Shown here in pieces: positions 7,249 through 14,258 of a stretch of DNA of 14,542 nt (its first letter is position 1; every line of letters begins with the position of its first letter). The stretch covers positions 1-14,542 of the forward strand of contig JANPPS010000059.1 of the NCBI GenBank assembly GCA_031428635.1. Direction: 5' to 3'. The notes under the pieces were generated by a model. The model was not told the origin of the DNA. It ran no database searches and worked only from the letters and a program-made list of their open reading frames with translations. This DNA is from JANPPS01 sp031428635. Lineage in GTDB: Bacteria; Pseudomonadota; Alphaproteobacteria; Acetobacterales; Acetobacteraceae. The position numbers and the translations under genes were made by a program.

Positions 7249-7500
7249 CTACGAACTGCTGGTGTCGTCCCGGAAATACGGCTCGACTATACCCTGCAGC
7301 TTCATCGTCATCGGCCGCCCAAACCGGTCAACCGCCTTGCCGACCGTCACCCGCACCCAGCCCTCGCTTACGCAATACTCGTCGACGTTTGTCTTCTCGA
7401 CGCCCTTGAAGCGGATACCGATCCCGCGGGTCAGCAGCGGCTCGTCATAAAACGGGCTGTCGGGGTTATTACTCAGGCGGTCGGGCGGGGTGTCGGTCAT
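7249..7500 (-). CDS. DUF3297 family protein
   Basis: An 83-residue protein that agrees with the DUF3297 family over its whole length: PPDRLSNNPDSPFYDE, then RGIGIRFKGVEKTNVDEYCV, SEGWVRV, KAVDRFGRPMTMKLQG and VEPYF. The family is small, soluble, strongly conserved in alpha- and some other proteobacteria, and has no known function. The ATG at 7500-7498 gives the standard N-terminus (MTDTPPDRLS); an in-frame ATG 11 codons further upstream adds unsupported residues. It is first in the minus-strand cluster and divergent from the periplasmic binding protein gene, with 84 bases between the two starts that must hold both promoters. The gene for exonuclease III starts 11 bases after its stop. Confidence 0.9.
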   Translation of the reverse strand: MTDTPPDRLSNNPDSPFYDEPLLTRGIGIRFKGVEKTNVDEYCVSEGWVRVTVGKAVDRFGRPMTMKLQGIVEPYFRDDTSSS

Positions 7501-7584
7501 TGGCGATGCTCCAGGCTGGCCGTTAGTAGCCATGCGTGCCCGCTTCGGCTACGGTCCGTCGCAATTAAAGGGGAAGAGACGCCG

Positions 7585-8697
7585 ATGTTCCGTCGCATGC
7601 TGCTGGCCGCTGCCGTCTTGTCGCCCCTGGCAGCACACGCGCAGCCGGCGCCGATCCAGCTGGGCGCCATCGAAATCTTATCCGGCCCCAGCGCTGCGTA
7701 TGGCATCGCGATCCGCTCCGGGCTTGAACTGGCGTTGGACGAGATCAATGAACAGGGCGTGCTGGGCCGCAAGGTCGCACTGACGATCGAGGACAGTGCC
7801 GGCAACAAGGACCAAGCCATCAATGCCGCGCGCAAACTGATCGGCCGTGACAAGGTCGTCGCCATCATCGGCCCGACCCTCAGTAACGAGATGTTTGCCG
7901 TGGGCCCCGTGGCGAACGAGCGCAAAATCCCGATCATCGGCACCAGCACCACCGCCGTCGGCATTACCGAGATCGGGCCGTACGTGTTCCGAACCAGCCT
8001 GCCGGAGACGGACGTGATCCCCGTCACGCTTGCACTGGCCAAGGGCCGTGGCGTGAAGACGATCGCGCTCATGTACGCCAACGACGATGCGTTCAGTAAG
8101 TCGGGCTTCGACACGATGAAGGCCACCGCCGAAAAGGCCGGCCTCCAGATCGTAGCCATCGAGAGTTTCGGCAGCAAAGACAATGATTTCAGCGCGCAGC
8201 TGACCAAGATTAAGGGCCTCAAGCCCGATGCGATCGGCATTTCCGCGTTGGTCGAGCCTGCATCCGGCGTCCTGTTGCAGGCGCGGCAGCTGGGCTTTGG
8301 CCCCGAGACGCTGTTCGTCGGCGGTAACGGTAGTAATTCGCCGAAATTGGGAACGATCGCGGGGGTTGCAGCCGACGGCATGCTCGTTGGCAGCCCGTGG
8401 TTCCTGGGTAAGCAGGATCCGGCGAACGAGGCCTTCGTGGCCAAGTTCCGTGCCCGCTTCAACAAGGACCCGGATCAGTTTGCGGCCCAGGCCTATGACT
8501 GCCTGCACATCCTGGCCGACGCCATCACGCGTGCCGGTGCTGCCGAACCGGACAAGATCCGTGAGGCTCTGCTCGCCACGAAATACACCGGCGTCATGGG
8601 CCCCTTCTCCTTCACCGCCGGCCGTGACCCGGCCAGCACGGAGGGTGTGGTCGTCCTGGCCATGCAGGGCGGGAAGTTCGGCGTGGTGACCAAATAA
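7585..8697 (+). CDS. branched-chain amino-acid-type ABC transporter substrate-binding protein
   Basis: A 370-residue periplasmic binding protein of the LivJ/LivK (type 1 fold) family. A Sec signal peptide (MFRRMLLAAAVLSPLAAHAQ, cleavage after about residue 20) is followed by IQLGAIEILSGPSAAYG, the strand and Ser/Ala loop that usually contacts the ligand. The RSGLELALDEIN and KDQAINAARKLI segments and the inter-domain PDAIGISALVEPASGVLLQARQ region are family-typical. The ligand could be a branched-chain amino acid, an amide or an aromatic acid; it cannot be fixed here. A strong purine-rich site (AAAGGGGAAGAG) lies before the ATG at 7585, which rules out the much longer upstream reading frame. 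No permease or ATPase genes are adjacent, so it would have to work with a transporter encoded elsewhere. The TAA stop overlaps the ATA start proposed for the next gene. Confidence 0.93.
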   Translation: MFRRMLLAAAVLSPLAAHAQPAPIQLGAIEILSGPSAAYGIAIRSGLELALDEINEQGVLGRKVALTIEDSAGNKDQAINAARKLIGRDKVVAIIGPTLSNEMFAVGPVANERKIPIIGTSTTAVGITEIGPYVFRTSLPETDVIPVTLALAKGRGVKTIALMYANDDAFSKSGFDTMKATAEKAGLQIVAIESFGSKDNDFSAQLTKIKGLKPDAIGISALVEPASGVLLQARQLGFGPETLFVGGNGSNSPKLGTIAGVAADGMLVGSPWFLGKQDPANEAFVAKFRARFNKDPDQFAAQAYDCLHILADAITRAGAAEPDKIREALLATKYTGVMGPFSFTAGRDPASTEGVVVLAMQGGKFGVVTK

Positions 8698-8819
8698 CCC
8701 GCCTGCTCACCCTGGCGCTGGCGATCGGGTTGCTGGCGGCATGCGGTAAAAAGGGAGCGCCGACCGCCCCGGGTCCGGCGGAGGACATTTCCTATATGCG
8801 GAGCTATCCGTCGCGATAG
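8694..8819 (+). CDS. lptM: LptM-like small lipoprotein (ATA in place of ATG start)
   Basis: A 41-residue reading frame with a lipoprotein signal: (M)TRLLTLALAIG, then lipobox LLAAC with Cys18 to be lipidated, then GKKGAPTAP and a C-terminal YMRSYPSR. The Leu-rich signal, CGKKG and final Y-x-R-x-Y-P are typical of the small LptM/YifL-like lipoprotein commonly encoded just before lysA, linked in E. coli to LptD assembly. No ATG, GTG, TTG or CTG lies in this frame between an upstream stop at 8625 and the point where homology begins. The codon there is ATA (8694-8696), overlapping the TAA of the preceding gene (ATAA). A later TTG at 8730 would delete most of the signal. Either ATA is used, initiation is very weak, or the gene has lost its start. 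Identity as a lipoprotein is fairly sure; the start is not. Confidence 0.6.
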   Translation: MTRLLTLALAIGLLAACGKKGAPTAPGPAEDISYMRSYPSR

Positions 8820-9066
8820 GGTTTGGTTCCGGCCAAGCCTGCCGGGCATGGTCGTGCTGGATGGCTGGGCTAAGGGACCAGGGCTGACCCGAACTGCACA
8901 GACTTACAACCGCTAACACCACCGTTTAAGCAGGAGACCGCCGGCGACCGCATCGCGTCCAACTCGCCCGCGATCAAAGCCGAAAGCCTCGGCCTCTGTA
9001 TGCTGCACTGCAACATAACACACGGGCCCTCTTCCCCGCCGCCGCACCCATGCTAACTCTGGTGGG
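8820..9066. other. 247-base intergenic stretch before lysA
   Basis: Between the lptM stop and the lysA start I see no convincing gene, terminator or promoter. A weak 6-bp inverted repeat (ATCGCG/CGCGAT, about 8953-8975) and a GGTGGG immediately before the lysA ATG are the only local structures. The usual lptM-lysA gap is much shorter, so this may include lost or decayed sequence. Confidence 0.35.
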
Positions 9067-10389
9067 ATGCAGGTCTCACCCCATCCCGCCGACACCGATC
9101 CGACACCGGCCGAGCTTATGGCCGCGCGCTCGCATTTACGTATGCACGCCATGGACGGGCTGCTTTTGGATGGTGTAGCCCTGAACGCCATCGCCGATCA
9201 GGTCGGCACCCCTACCTGGGTTATTTCGGCCAACACGATCCGGTCGCGGCTACAGGCGCTGCAGCAGGCGTTCGCCGCCCGTCCGGTCAGCATTCACTAC
9301 GCGATGAAAGCCAATGATCACCTGGCCGTGCTGAACCTGGTGCGGCAGGCTGGCGCCGGGGTCGATGTGGTAAGTGGCGGTGAGATCCTGCGGGCCCGCG
9401 CGGCCGGGATCGACGGCGCCCATATCGTATTTGCGGGCGTGGGTAAGACAGCGGACGATCTGGCGCTGGCACTCGACCACCACGTCGGCCAATTCAATGT
9501 CGAAAGTGCCGAGGAACTGGCCATGCTCGGCGCCATCGCGGCCGCGCGCGGGCAAGTGGCGCAGGTCGCGCTGCGCATCAACCCGGATGTCGACGCCGGC
9601 ACACACGCGAAGATCACGACCGGCCGCGCCGATAACAAATTCGGCATCGCCTATGACGACGCGGCGGCCCTGTATGCCCACGCCGCTACCCTGCCGGGTG
9701 TGCGCCCGGTCGGTATCAGCGTGCATATCGGCAGCCAAATACTGTCCATGCTGCCCTTTCGCGCTGCCTTCGCCCGCGTGGTCACGTTGGTGCGCGCGAT
9801 ACAAGCGGCGGGCGGCACGGTCGAAACGGTCGATTGCGGCGGCGGCCTGGGCGTCGATTACCGGGGAGAGGCCACGCCATTGCCGGAGGCGCTGGCCGGC
9901 GCGATCCAGCACGCCTTCGGGGGGCTGGACGTACGGCTGGCGATCGAGCCGGGGCGCTGGCTCGTGGCCCCGGCCGGGCTATTGCTGGCGTCGGTCGTAC
10001 TGGTGAAGCACGCCGCCCGGCGCTTCGTCGTGCTGGACGCCGCCATGAACGACCTGCTGCGCCCGGCCCTGTACGATAGCTGGCATGGCGTGGTGCCGCT
10101 CAGCGCCGTGGACGCCCGGGCAGCCCACACCCCGGCGGATCTGGTCGGCCCCGTATGTGAGAGTAGTGACGTGCTGGCCACCCAGCGCCCGATGCCGCCG
10201 CTCGCTCCCGGCGCCCGCCTCGCGATCCTGGATACCGGCGCCTACGGGGCGGTCATGAGCTCCACCTATAACGCCCGACCGTTGGCGGCGCAGGTGATGG
10301 TCGATGGCGAGCGCTGGTCCGTGATCCGGCCGCGCCAACCGATCGAGCGGCTATGGGCGGATGAAACGGTGCCGGATTGGCTAGCATAA
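9067..10389 (+). CDS. lysA: diaminopimelate decarboxylase LysA
   Basis: Last enzyme of lysine synthesis, converting meso-2,6-diaminopimelate to L-lysine and CO2; PLP-dependent fold-type III (alanine-racemase-like barrel), 440 residues. Seen in order: HYAMKAND with the Schiff-base Lys81, DVVSGGEILRA (100-110), RINPDVDAGTHAKITTG (170-186), HIGSQ (220-224), the phosphate-binding CGGGLGVDY (257-265), IEPGRWLV (293-300), the partner-subunit motif CESSD with Cys364, GAYG (391-394) and YNARP (401-405). Length is slightly above the usual 415-430 because of an extended N-terminus. ATGs at codons 18, 26 and 29 are alternatives, and GGTGGG directly abuts the ATG at 9067, so the start is uncertain. The TAA stop overlaps an ATA in the frame of the next gene, pointing to tight coupling. 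Confidence 0.95.
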   Translation: MQVSPHPADTDPTPAELMAARSHLRMHAMDGLLLDGVALNAIADQVGTPTWVISANTIRSRLQALQQAFAARPVSIHYAMKANDHLAVLNLVRQAGAGVDVVSGGEILRARAAGIDGAHIVFAGVGKTADDLALALDHHVGQFNVESAEELAMLGAIAAARGQVAQVALRINPDVDAGTHAKITTGRADNKFGIAYDDAAALYAHAATLPGVRPVGISVHIGSQILSMLPFRAAFARVVTLVRAIQAAGGTVETVDCGGGLGVDYRGEATPLPEALAGAIQHAFGGLDVRLAIEPGRWLVAPAGLLLASVVLVKHAARRFVVLDAAMNDLLRPALYDSWHGVVPLSAVDARAAHTPADLVGPVCESSDVLATQRPMPPLAPGARLAILDTGAYGAVMSSTYNARPLAAQVMVDGERWSVIRPRQPIERLWADETVPDWLA

Positions 10390-12863
10390 CCCCCACGGCA
10401 ATCGTCGCCCGCGCCCGCAGGCGCGCCCGGGCGGCGCTGTGGGTCGAACGCCTCGCCCGCGCGCTGTGGCCAGCCGCGATCGCCGTGGCACTCTATGCCG
10501 TCTGGTCTCTGCTGGACGGGCCACGCTGGATCGGGGCGCTATCGCCATATGCTCCCACGCTGGTTCTCGCAGGCGCCGTACTGGCGGTTTTTGGCCTCGC
10601 CACCCGTGCGCTGCGTATCGCCCGCCCCACGGCTGCCGACATCGACCGACGGATCGAACACGCGACCGGCCTGCAACACCGCCCCCTGGTGACCCTCGCG
10701 GACCGTCCGGCACCCGGCGCCGACGCCGCGGTGTGGACCGAGCATGTGCGCCGCACTCGGCTCGCTTTGGGCCGGCTACGGGCCGGGTCGGTACGGCCAG
10801 GTATTGCCGGGGCCGACCGGTTCGGGCTGCGTGGGCTTGTGACTGTGGGCCTCGGCGCCGCCCTGATCGTGGCCGGGCCGGACACCGGCTCCCGGCTGTG
10901 GCGCGGTATTGCCCCTGGCTGGCCTGGCCCGACGACGCCCGCCGTCACTGTGCAGGCCTGGCTGCGGCCGCCCGCGTATACCGGACTGCCGCCCCGGCTC
11001 GTGACCGGGCCCACGCTGAATGCCCCGATCGGCTCTCGCCTGACGGTCAGCGTCACCGGGTCAGAAACGGTGCCCACCCTGCTGGTCAACGCCGCGTCGG
11101 TGGCGTTTCAGCCGCTCGATCGGACCAGCTTTACCGCTGACCACGTGCTGGATGCGCCCGGCCCGGTCAGCGTGCGCCGACGGGGCCAAGTGCTGGCAGC
11201 GTGGACGGTGACTATCATCCCCGACATGGCACCCCAGGCGCAGTGGACGGAGCCGCCAGCGCCCACGCAGGGTTCGGGCCGCGTCGCCCCGCAGGTGCGC
11301 ATGGCGTGGGACGCGTCGGACGATTACGGCCTGGTCTCAGTGGGGGTGGAGCTACGGCTGGTGCCCCGCCCCGCCGCCCCGCCCTCCGTCGTGGCACTGC
11401 CCGCCGTGCGCGGCCGGGCCGCCCATGGCACAACGCTGGCCGATCTGACCGCGCACCCCTGGGCGGGCCTGCCGGTCACGGCGCAGGTCGTCGCCCGCGA
11501 CGCGCTGGACCAGACCGGGCGCAGTGCTGCGGCACCGATCACCCTTCCGGTGCGGGAGTTCAAGAACGCGCTTGCCCAGGCCATCGTCACGATCCGCCGT
11601 GACCTCAGTCTGATCGACCCGGCCGATAGTGACGCCCGGCATCCGGCGCTGATCGCACTCGACGCCCTAGCAGCGGCCGAGGCCTGGGCCACCCTGCCGC
11701 CCGCGCTGAACGTGAATTTGCGCGCCGCCGCATCATTGCTGGAACACGGTCATGAGGCGAACACGGTCGACGAAGCGCAGGCCCGGCTGTGGGCGCTAGC
11801 ATTGACGCTGGAGGAAGACACGCTCGATCGCACCAGCCGTGAGGTAGCGGAGGCTGAGCAGGCCGTGCAGGAGGCGCTGGCGCCCGAGGCCAACCCGGAC
11901 GTGAAGGCCGAGCTCGATGCCCGGATCGAGGCCCTGCGTGATGCGATCACCCGCGAGTTGGACGCCCTGGCCGAGCAACCGCGCGAACAAGCCGAGCCTG
12001 GTCGCCCGTCGCCCACGCCACGCGATCTGAACCGCAGCGCCGACCGGCTGAAGACCGCGGCCCGTGAAGGCCGGATGGACGATGCGCGGAAAGAAATGGC
12101 AGAGCTCGAGAAGCAGCTCGAGATGCTTCAAAACGCCACCCCCAGCGACCCGGCAAATGCGGCCAAGCGGGAGGCCGGCCGCCAGCAGATGGACGTCGCG
12201 CAGGATATCCTGAAGCGGGAGGGTGCTGTGCTGGACAGTACGACAGCGCGCGCCGGTACCCCCGGCTCCCCCCCGCCGGAACGACAGGCGGATGAGCGGC
12301 GGCAGCGGGCGCTTCGCCGCGTGCTGGGTGAGATGATGCAGCAGTTTGGCGATCTAACAGGGCAGATCCCCGCCCCGCTCGGTGAGGCCGATACGGCCAT
12401 GCGTGACGCTGCCGAGGCGCTCGCCGCAGGACGCGATGGGCAGGCAGCCGCCGCGCAACAGCGGGCGATCGCCGCGTTGCAAAAGGGCTCGCAGTCGATG
12501 TCGCAGCAACTGGCGCAACAATTCGGCGACGGTGAGGGCGAGGGGGAGGGCGAAGGGAACGGCGGTGAAGGTGCGGCGGGTCAGCCCGGTAACGGCCCTG
12601 GGCCCGCCAATCGTCCCGGCGGACGTAAGCCGGGCGGCCCGGGCGGCCGGGATGGCCGCAGCACGGCGCAGGGCCGCGATCCGCTCGGTCGCAGCACCGG
12701 CGTGAACGGTCGTGCCAGTGACGGCGATGTTCGGGTTCCCGACCAGATGGAGGCCGCCCGCGGCCGCGCGTTGCAAGACGAGCTACGGCAGCGCGGCCAG
12801 GATCGCACCCGCCCACGTCCGGAGCTGGAGTACATCGACCGCCTACTGGCGCCCTTCCGCTAA
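10377..12863 (+). CDS. TIGR02302/DUF4175 family large membrane protein
   Basis: An 828-residue protein of the alphaproteobacterial TIGR02302 (DUF4175) family, usual length about 800-880, function unknown. Hydrophobic segments are at about residues 30-48, 59-80 and 153-170. A large soluble part follows, with VTVQAWLRPPAYTGLPP (Ig-like, near 196-212) and a long charged Glu/Arg/Gln-rich probable coiled coil (about 480-715). Then comes a Gly/Glu/Pro low-complexity linker (about 717-790) with GEGEGEGEGNGGEG, and a conserved tail RPRPELEYIDRLLAPFR. The gene overlaps lysA. The TTG at 10377 is the only conventional start nearby, giving MASITPTA. Nine bases on, ATA (10386-10388) stands where an ATG overlapping the lysA stop would give MTPTAIVARARRR. 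The lysA-DUF4175 pairing is recurrent in alphaproteobacteria and hints at an envelope role. Confidence 0.9.
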   Translation: MASITPTAIVARARRRARAALWVERLARALWPAAIAVALYAVWSLLDGPRWIGALSPYAPTLVLAGAVLAVFGLATRALRIARPTAADIDRRIEHATGLQHRPLVTLADRPAPGADAAVWTEHVRRTRLALGRLRAGSVRPGIAGADRFGLRGLVTVGLGAALIVAGPDTGSRLWRGIAPGWPGPTTPAVTVQAWLRPPAYTGLPPRLVTGPTLNAPIGSRLTVSVTGSETVPTLLVNAASVAFQPLDRTSFTADHVLDAPGPVSVRRRGQVLAAWTVTIIPDMAPQAQWTEPPAPTQGSGRVAPQVRMAWDASDDYGLVSVGVELRLVPRPAAPPSVVALPAVRGRAAHGTTLADLTAHPWAGLPVTAQVVARDALDQTGRSAAAPITLPVREFKNALAQAIVTIRRDLSLIDPADSDARHPALIALDALAAAEAWATLPPALNVNLRAAASLLEHGHEANTVDEAQARLWALALTLEEDTLDRTSREVAEAEQAVQEALAPEANPDVKAELDARIEALRDAITRELDALAEQPREQAEPGRPSPTPRDLNRSADRLKTAAREGRMDDARKEMAELEKQLEMLQNATPSDPANAAKREAGRQQMDVAQDILKREGAVLDSTTARAGTPGSPPPERQADERRQRALRRVLGEMMQQFGDLTGQIPAPLGEADTAMRDAAEALAAGRDGQAAAAQQRAIAALQKGSQSMSQQLAQQFGDGEGEGEGEGNGGEGAAGQPGNGPGPANRPGGRKPGGPGGRDGRSTAQGRDPLGRSTGVNGRASDGDVRVPDQMEAARGRALQDELRQRGQDRTRPRPELEYIDRLLAPFR

Positions 12864-12869
12864 CGTTTT

Positions 12870-13046
12870 CTAGCCTCGCGACTGTCGCGTCCGATTTCGG
12901 TTGCGGATAAAGACGCGGTCGTTGTTTTGTCGCGGCGGCACGTCGGGCAGTGCCGCGCCGGTCTTCTTGCTGATGACCAGTGCCGTAATCGACGGGACAA
13001 ATATCGCCGTAATACGCGGTAGACAATTCCGTGCGCTACGCGGCAA
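12870..13046 (-). CDS. doubtful small basic ORF (58 codons)
   Basis: In the 254-base gap between the DUF4175 gene and the zinc-ribbon gene, the minus strand has a TTG-started frame ending in TAG at 12872-12870. It reads MPRSARNCLPRITAIFVPS, then ITALVISKKTGAALPDVPP and NNDRVFIRNRNRTR. A possible hydrophobic stretch (ITAIFVPSITALVI) is followed by a basic tail, so it could be a small membrane protein or the C-terminal remnant of a decayed gene. Nothing is recognised with confidence, the start is weak, and no clear ribosome binding site is present. It would be downstream of the zinc-ribbon gene on the same strand and convergent with the DUF4175 gene, six bases from its stop. The rest of the gap holds only short GC-rich inverted repeats. 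Confidence 0.25.
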   Translation of the reverse strand: MPRSARNCLPRITAIFVPSITALVISKKTGAALPDVPPRQNNDRVFIRNRNRTRQSRG

Positions 13047-13117
13047 TCAACCAAAAATTCTGCGCCGTTTCCGCGCCCACTGGGGGCTAAACCCCGGCGG
13101 AGGCACACTTCATTCGG

Positions 13118-13522
13118 CTAATGCCGGTGTAGACCGAGCGCCGCATAGATCCGCTCCGTCGGCGGCCAGGCCTGCATGACGCTGTCGCGCCGGGTCACGC
13201 CAGCCCACGCCGCGCCACCAACAATGAGTACGGTCGCGACCCATCCGGCCGCAACGGCGCGCGACAGCCGGCGACCGGCGGGGGAAACAGGCAGAGATAC
13301 CGGGTGCGGGTCGGGCGGTGCAGACTCGTCCGCCGCCTCCGTCAGGATTGCCGGCTCAGGCTCCTCCGGCACCGGCATCAGCACAGGCACCGGCATGGCC
13401 GCCTGTAATAGCCGGGGCGTCCATCCTGCCCCGCAGCCGGCACAGCGTACCGCGCGACCGGGCACCAATCGTTCGTCGGGCACGTCGTAGGTCGCGGCGC
13501 AGGATGGGCAGACGATTCGCAT
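13118..13522 (-). CDS. MJ0042-type zinc-ribbon membrane protein
   Basis: A 134-residue protein starting MRIVCPSCAATYDVPDERL, with CPSC (Cys5, Cys8) and CAGC (Cys27, Cys30) forming the MJ0042 zinc-finger pattern found at the N-terminus of many alphaproteobacterial proteins. A Pro/Glu-rich linker (about residues 43-80) leads to one transmembrane helix (about 89-109, AVAAGWVATVLIVGGAAWAGV). A short tail ends AWPPTERIYAALGLHRH, typical of the family next to ftsE. The zinc ribbon should be cytoplasmic and the tail periplasmic; no function is established. The longer frame reaching to 13843 only mirrors ftsE. The ATG at 13522-13520 interlocks with an ATG on the other strand at 13521, so this gene and ftsE diverge with at most 46 bases between starts. 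Confidence 0.88.
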   Translation of the reverse strand: MRIVCPSCAATYDVPDERLVPGRAVRCAGCGAGWTPRLLQAAMPVPVLMPVPEEPEPAILTEAADESAPPDPHPVSLPVSPAGRRLSRAVAAGWVATVLIVGGAAWAGVTRRDSVMQAWPPTERIYAALGLHRH

Positions 13523-13568
13523 GGGTCGTGATACTCCGGGCCCGAATGGTTGGGAACCGGCGGGGACC

Positions 13569-14258
13569 ATGCTGCGGCTCGACGGGATCTGGCTCGAATA
13601 CCCGGGTGGGCGCCAGGATGGGCGCCCGGATAGGCGTCCACCCGCACTGGCAGACGTGACATTCAGCGTGCCAGCAGGCGGGTATCGCTGGCTGCTGGGA
13701 CCCTCCGGCGCGGGTAAGAGCAGCCTGCTTCGCGTTCTGCATTTAACGGCCCGGCCGCAGCGTGGGCGGCTAGAGTTCCTGGGCCACGACGTTGCCGGTG
13801 CCCGGCGCGCCTCCCTGCCCCGGCTGAGACGCCAGATCGGCATGGTGTTTCAGGATTTTCGGCTGCTGCCGCATCTGTCGGCCTATGACAACGTGGCGCT
13901 GCCGCTGCGACTGGCGGGCCGTAACGATGCCAGCATTCGTGCCGACGTTGTGGACCTGCTGGGCTGGGTCGGCCTCGGTACCCGCATGAACGCCATCCCT
14001 GAATCACTATCGGGGGGTGAGCAGCAGCGCGTCGCCATCGCCCGCGCCGTCATCGCCCGCCCCCGGCTTCTGCTGGCCGACGAGCCGACAGGTAACCTCG
14101 ATGACGTGCAGGCCGGGCGCCTGATGCAGCTGCTGCAGGAGATGAACCGGCAGGGAACGACCGTGATCGTGGCCACGCACAGCCTGCCCCTCGTCGACCG
14201 GCATCCCGCGCCGATCCTGGCACTAGCGGGCGGCATGCTGGTGCAGGATGACGGCTGA
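13569..14258 (+). CDS. ftsE: cell division ATP-binding protein FtsE
   Basis: Cytoplasmic ATPase of the FtsEX complex, which couples ATP hydrolysis to activation of septal peptidoglycan hydrolases; 229 residues from this start. Seen: Walker A GPSGAGKS (44-51), Q-loop MVFQDFRLLP (Gln95), ABC signature LSGGEQQ (147-153), Walker B LLLADE (167-172), and H-loop VATHS (His204). The sequence SPAYDNVALPLRLAG-like segment at 104-118 and DEPTGNLD are characteristic of FtsE. I chose the ATG at 13569, with GGCGGGG just before it and the family N-terminus MLRLDGIWLEYPGG. An ATG at 13521 would add 16 unsupported residues. Relative to E. coli FtsE there is a roughly nine-residue insert after GGRQ, encoded by a 12-base imperfect tandem repeat. 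It overlaps ftsX by 11 bases (ftsX ATG at 14248), so the pair is probably coupled. Confidence 0.93.
   Translation: MLRLDGIWLEYPGGRQDGRPDRRPPALADVTFSVPAGGYRWLLGPSGAGKSSLLRVLHLTARPQRGRLEFLGHDVAGARRASLPRLRRQIGMVFQDFRLLPHLSAYDNVALPLRLAGRNDASIRADVVDLLGWVGLGTRMNAIPESLSGGEQQRVAIARAVIARPRLLLADEPTGNLDDVQAGRLMQLLQEMNRQGTTVIVATHSLPLVDRHPAPILALAGGMLVQDDG
13607..13642 (+). repeat. 12-base imperfect tandem repeat within ftsE
   Basis: Three successive 12-base units, TGGGCGCCAGGA (13607-13618), TGGGCGCCCGGA (13619-13630) and TAGGCGTCCACC (13631-13642), lie in frame near the start of ftsE. They encode GRQD, GRPD and RRPP. Units 1 and 2 differ at one base; unit 3 is more diverged. Confidence 0.7.

Noticed and set aside
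7526..7552. Hairpin GTAGCC/GGCTAC between the divergent DUF3297 and binding-protein genes.
   Set aside because: Only a 6-bp stem with a 15-base loop and no T-run; expected by chance at this GC content.
7497..8465. A 322-codon minus-strand open frame opposite the binding-protein gene.
   Set aside because: It mirrors the highly GC-biased binding-protein gene, has no recognised domain, and the plus strand has clear family motifs, a signal peptide and a strong ribosome binding site.
12536..12566. GAGGGCGAGGGGGAGGGCGA-like purine tract as a regulatory or G-quadruplex element.
   Set aside because: It codes for the GEGEGEGEGNGG linker of the DUF4175 protein, a normal low-complexity region of that family, which is explanation enough.
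11947..13026. A 359-codon minus-strand open frame opposite the 3' end of the DUF4175 gene.
   Set aside because: Its Arg/Pro-rich composition is typical of antisense reading of GC-rich coding DNA, and the plus-strand DUF4175 protein continues intact to its conserved C-terminal tail.
634..14258. Reassignment of TGA to Trp, suggested by TGA at a DUF72 Trp site and by loss of TGA at two gene overlaps.
   Set aside because: DUF1289, sdhC, exonuclease III and ftsE all end in TGA at the family-expected C-terminus, and reading through the DUF1289 and ftsE stops gives long out-of-family extensions. No intact gene has an internal TGA, and Trp is coded TGG throughout. The standard code holds.
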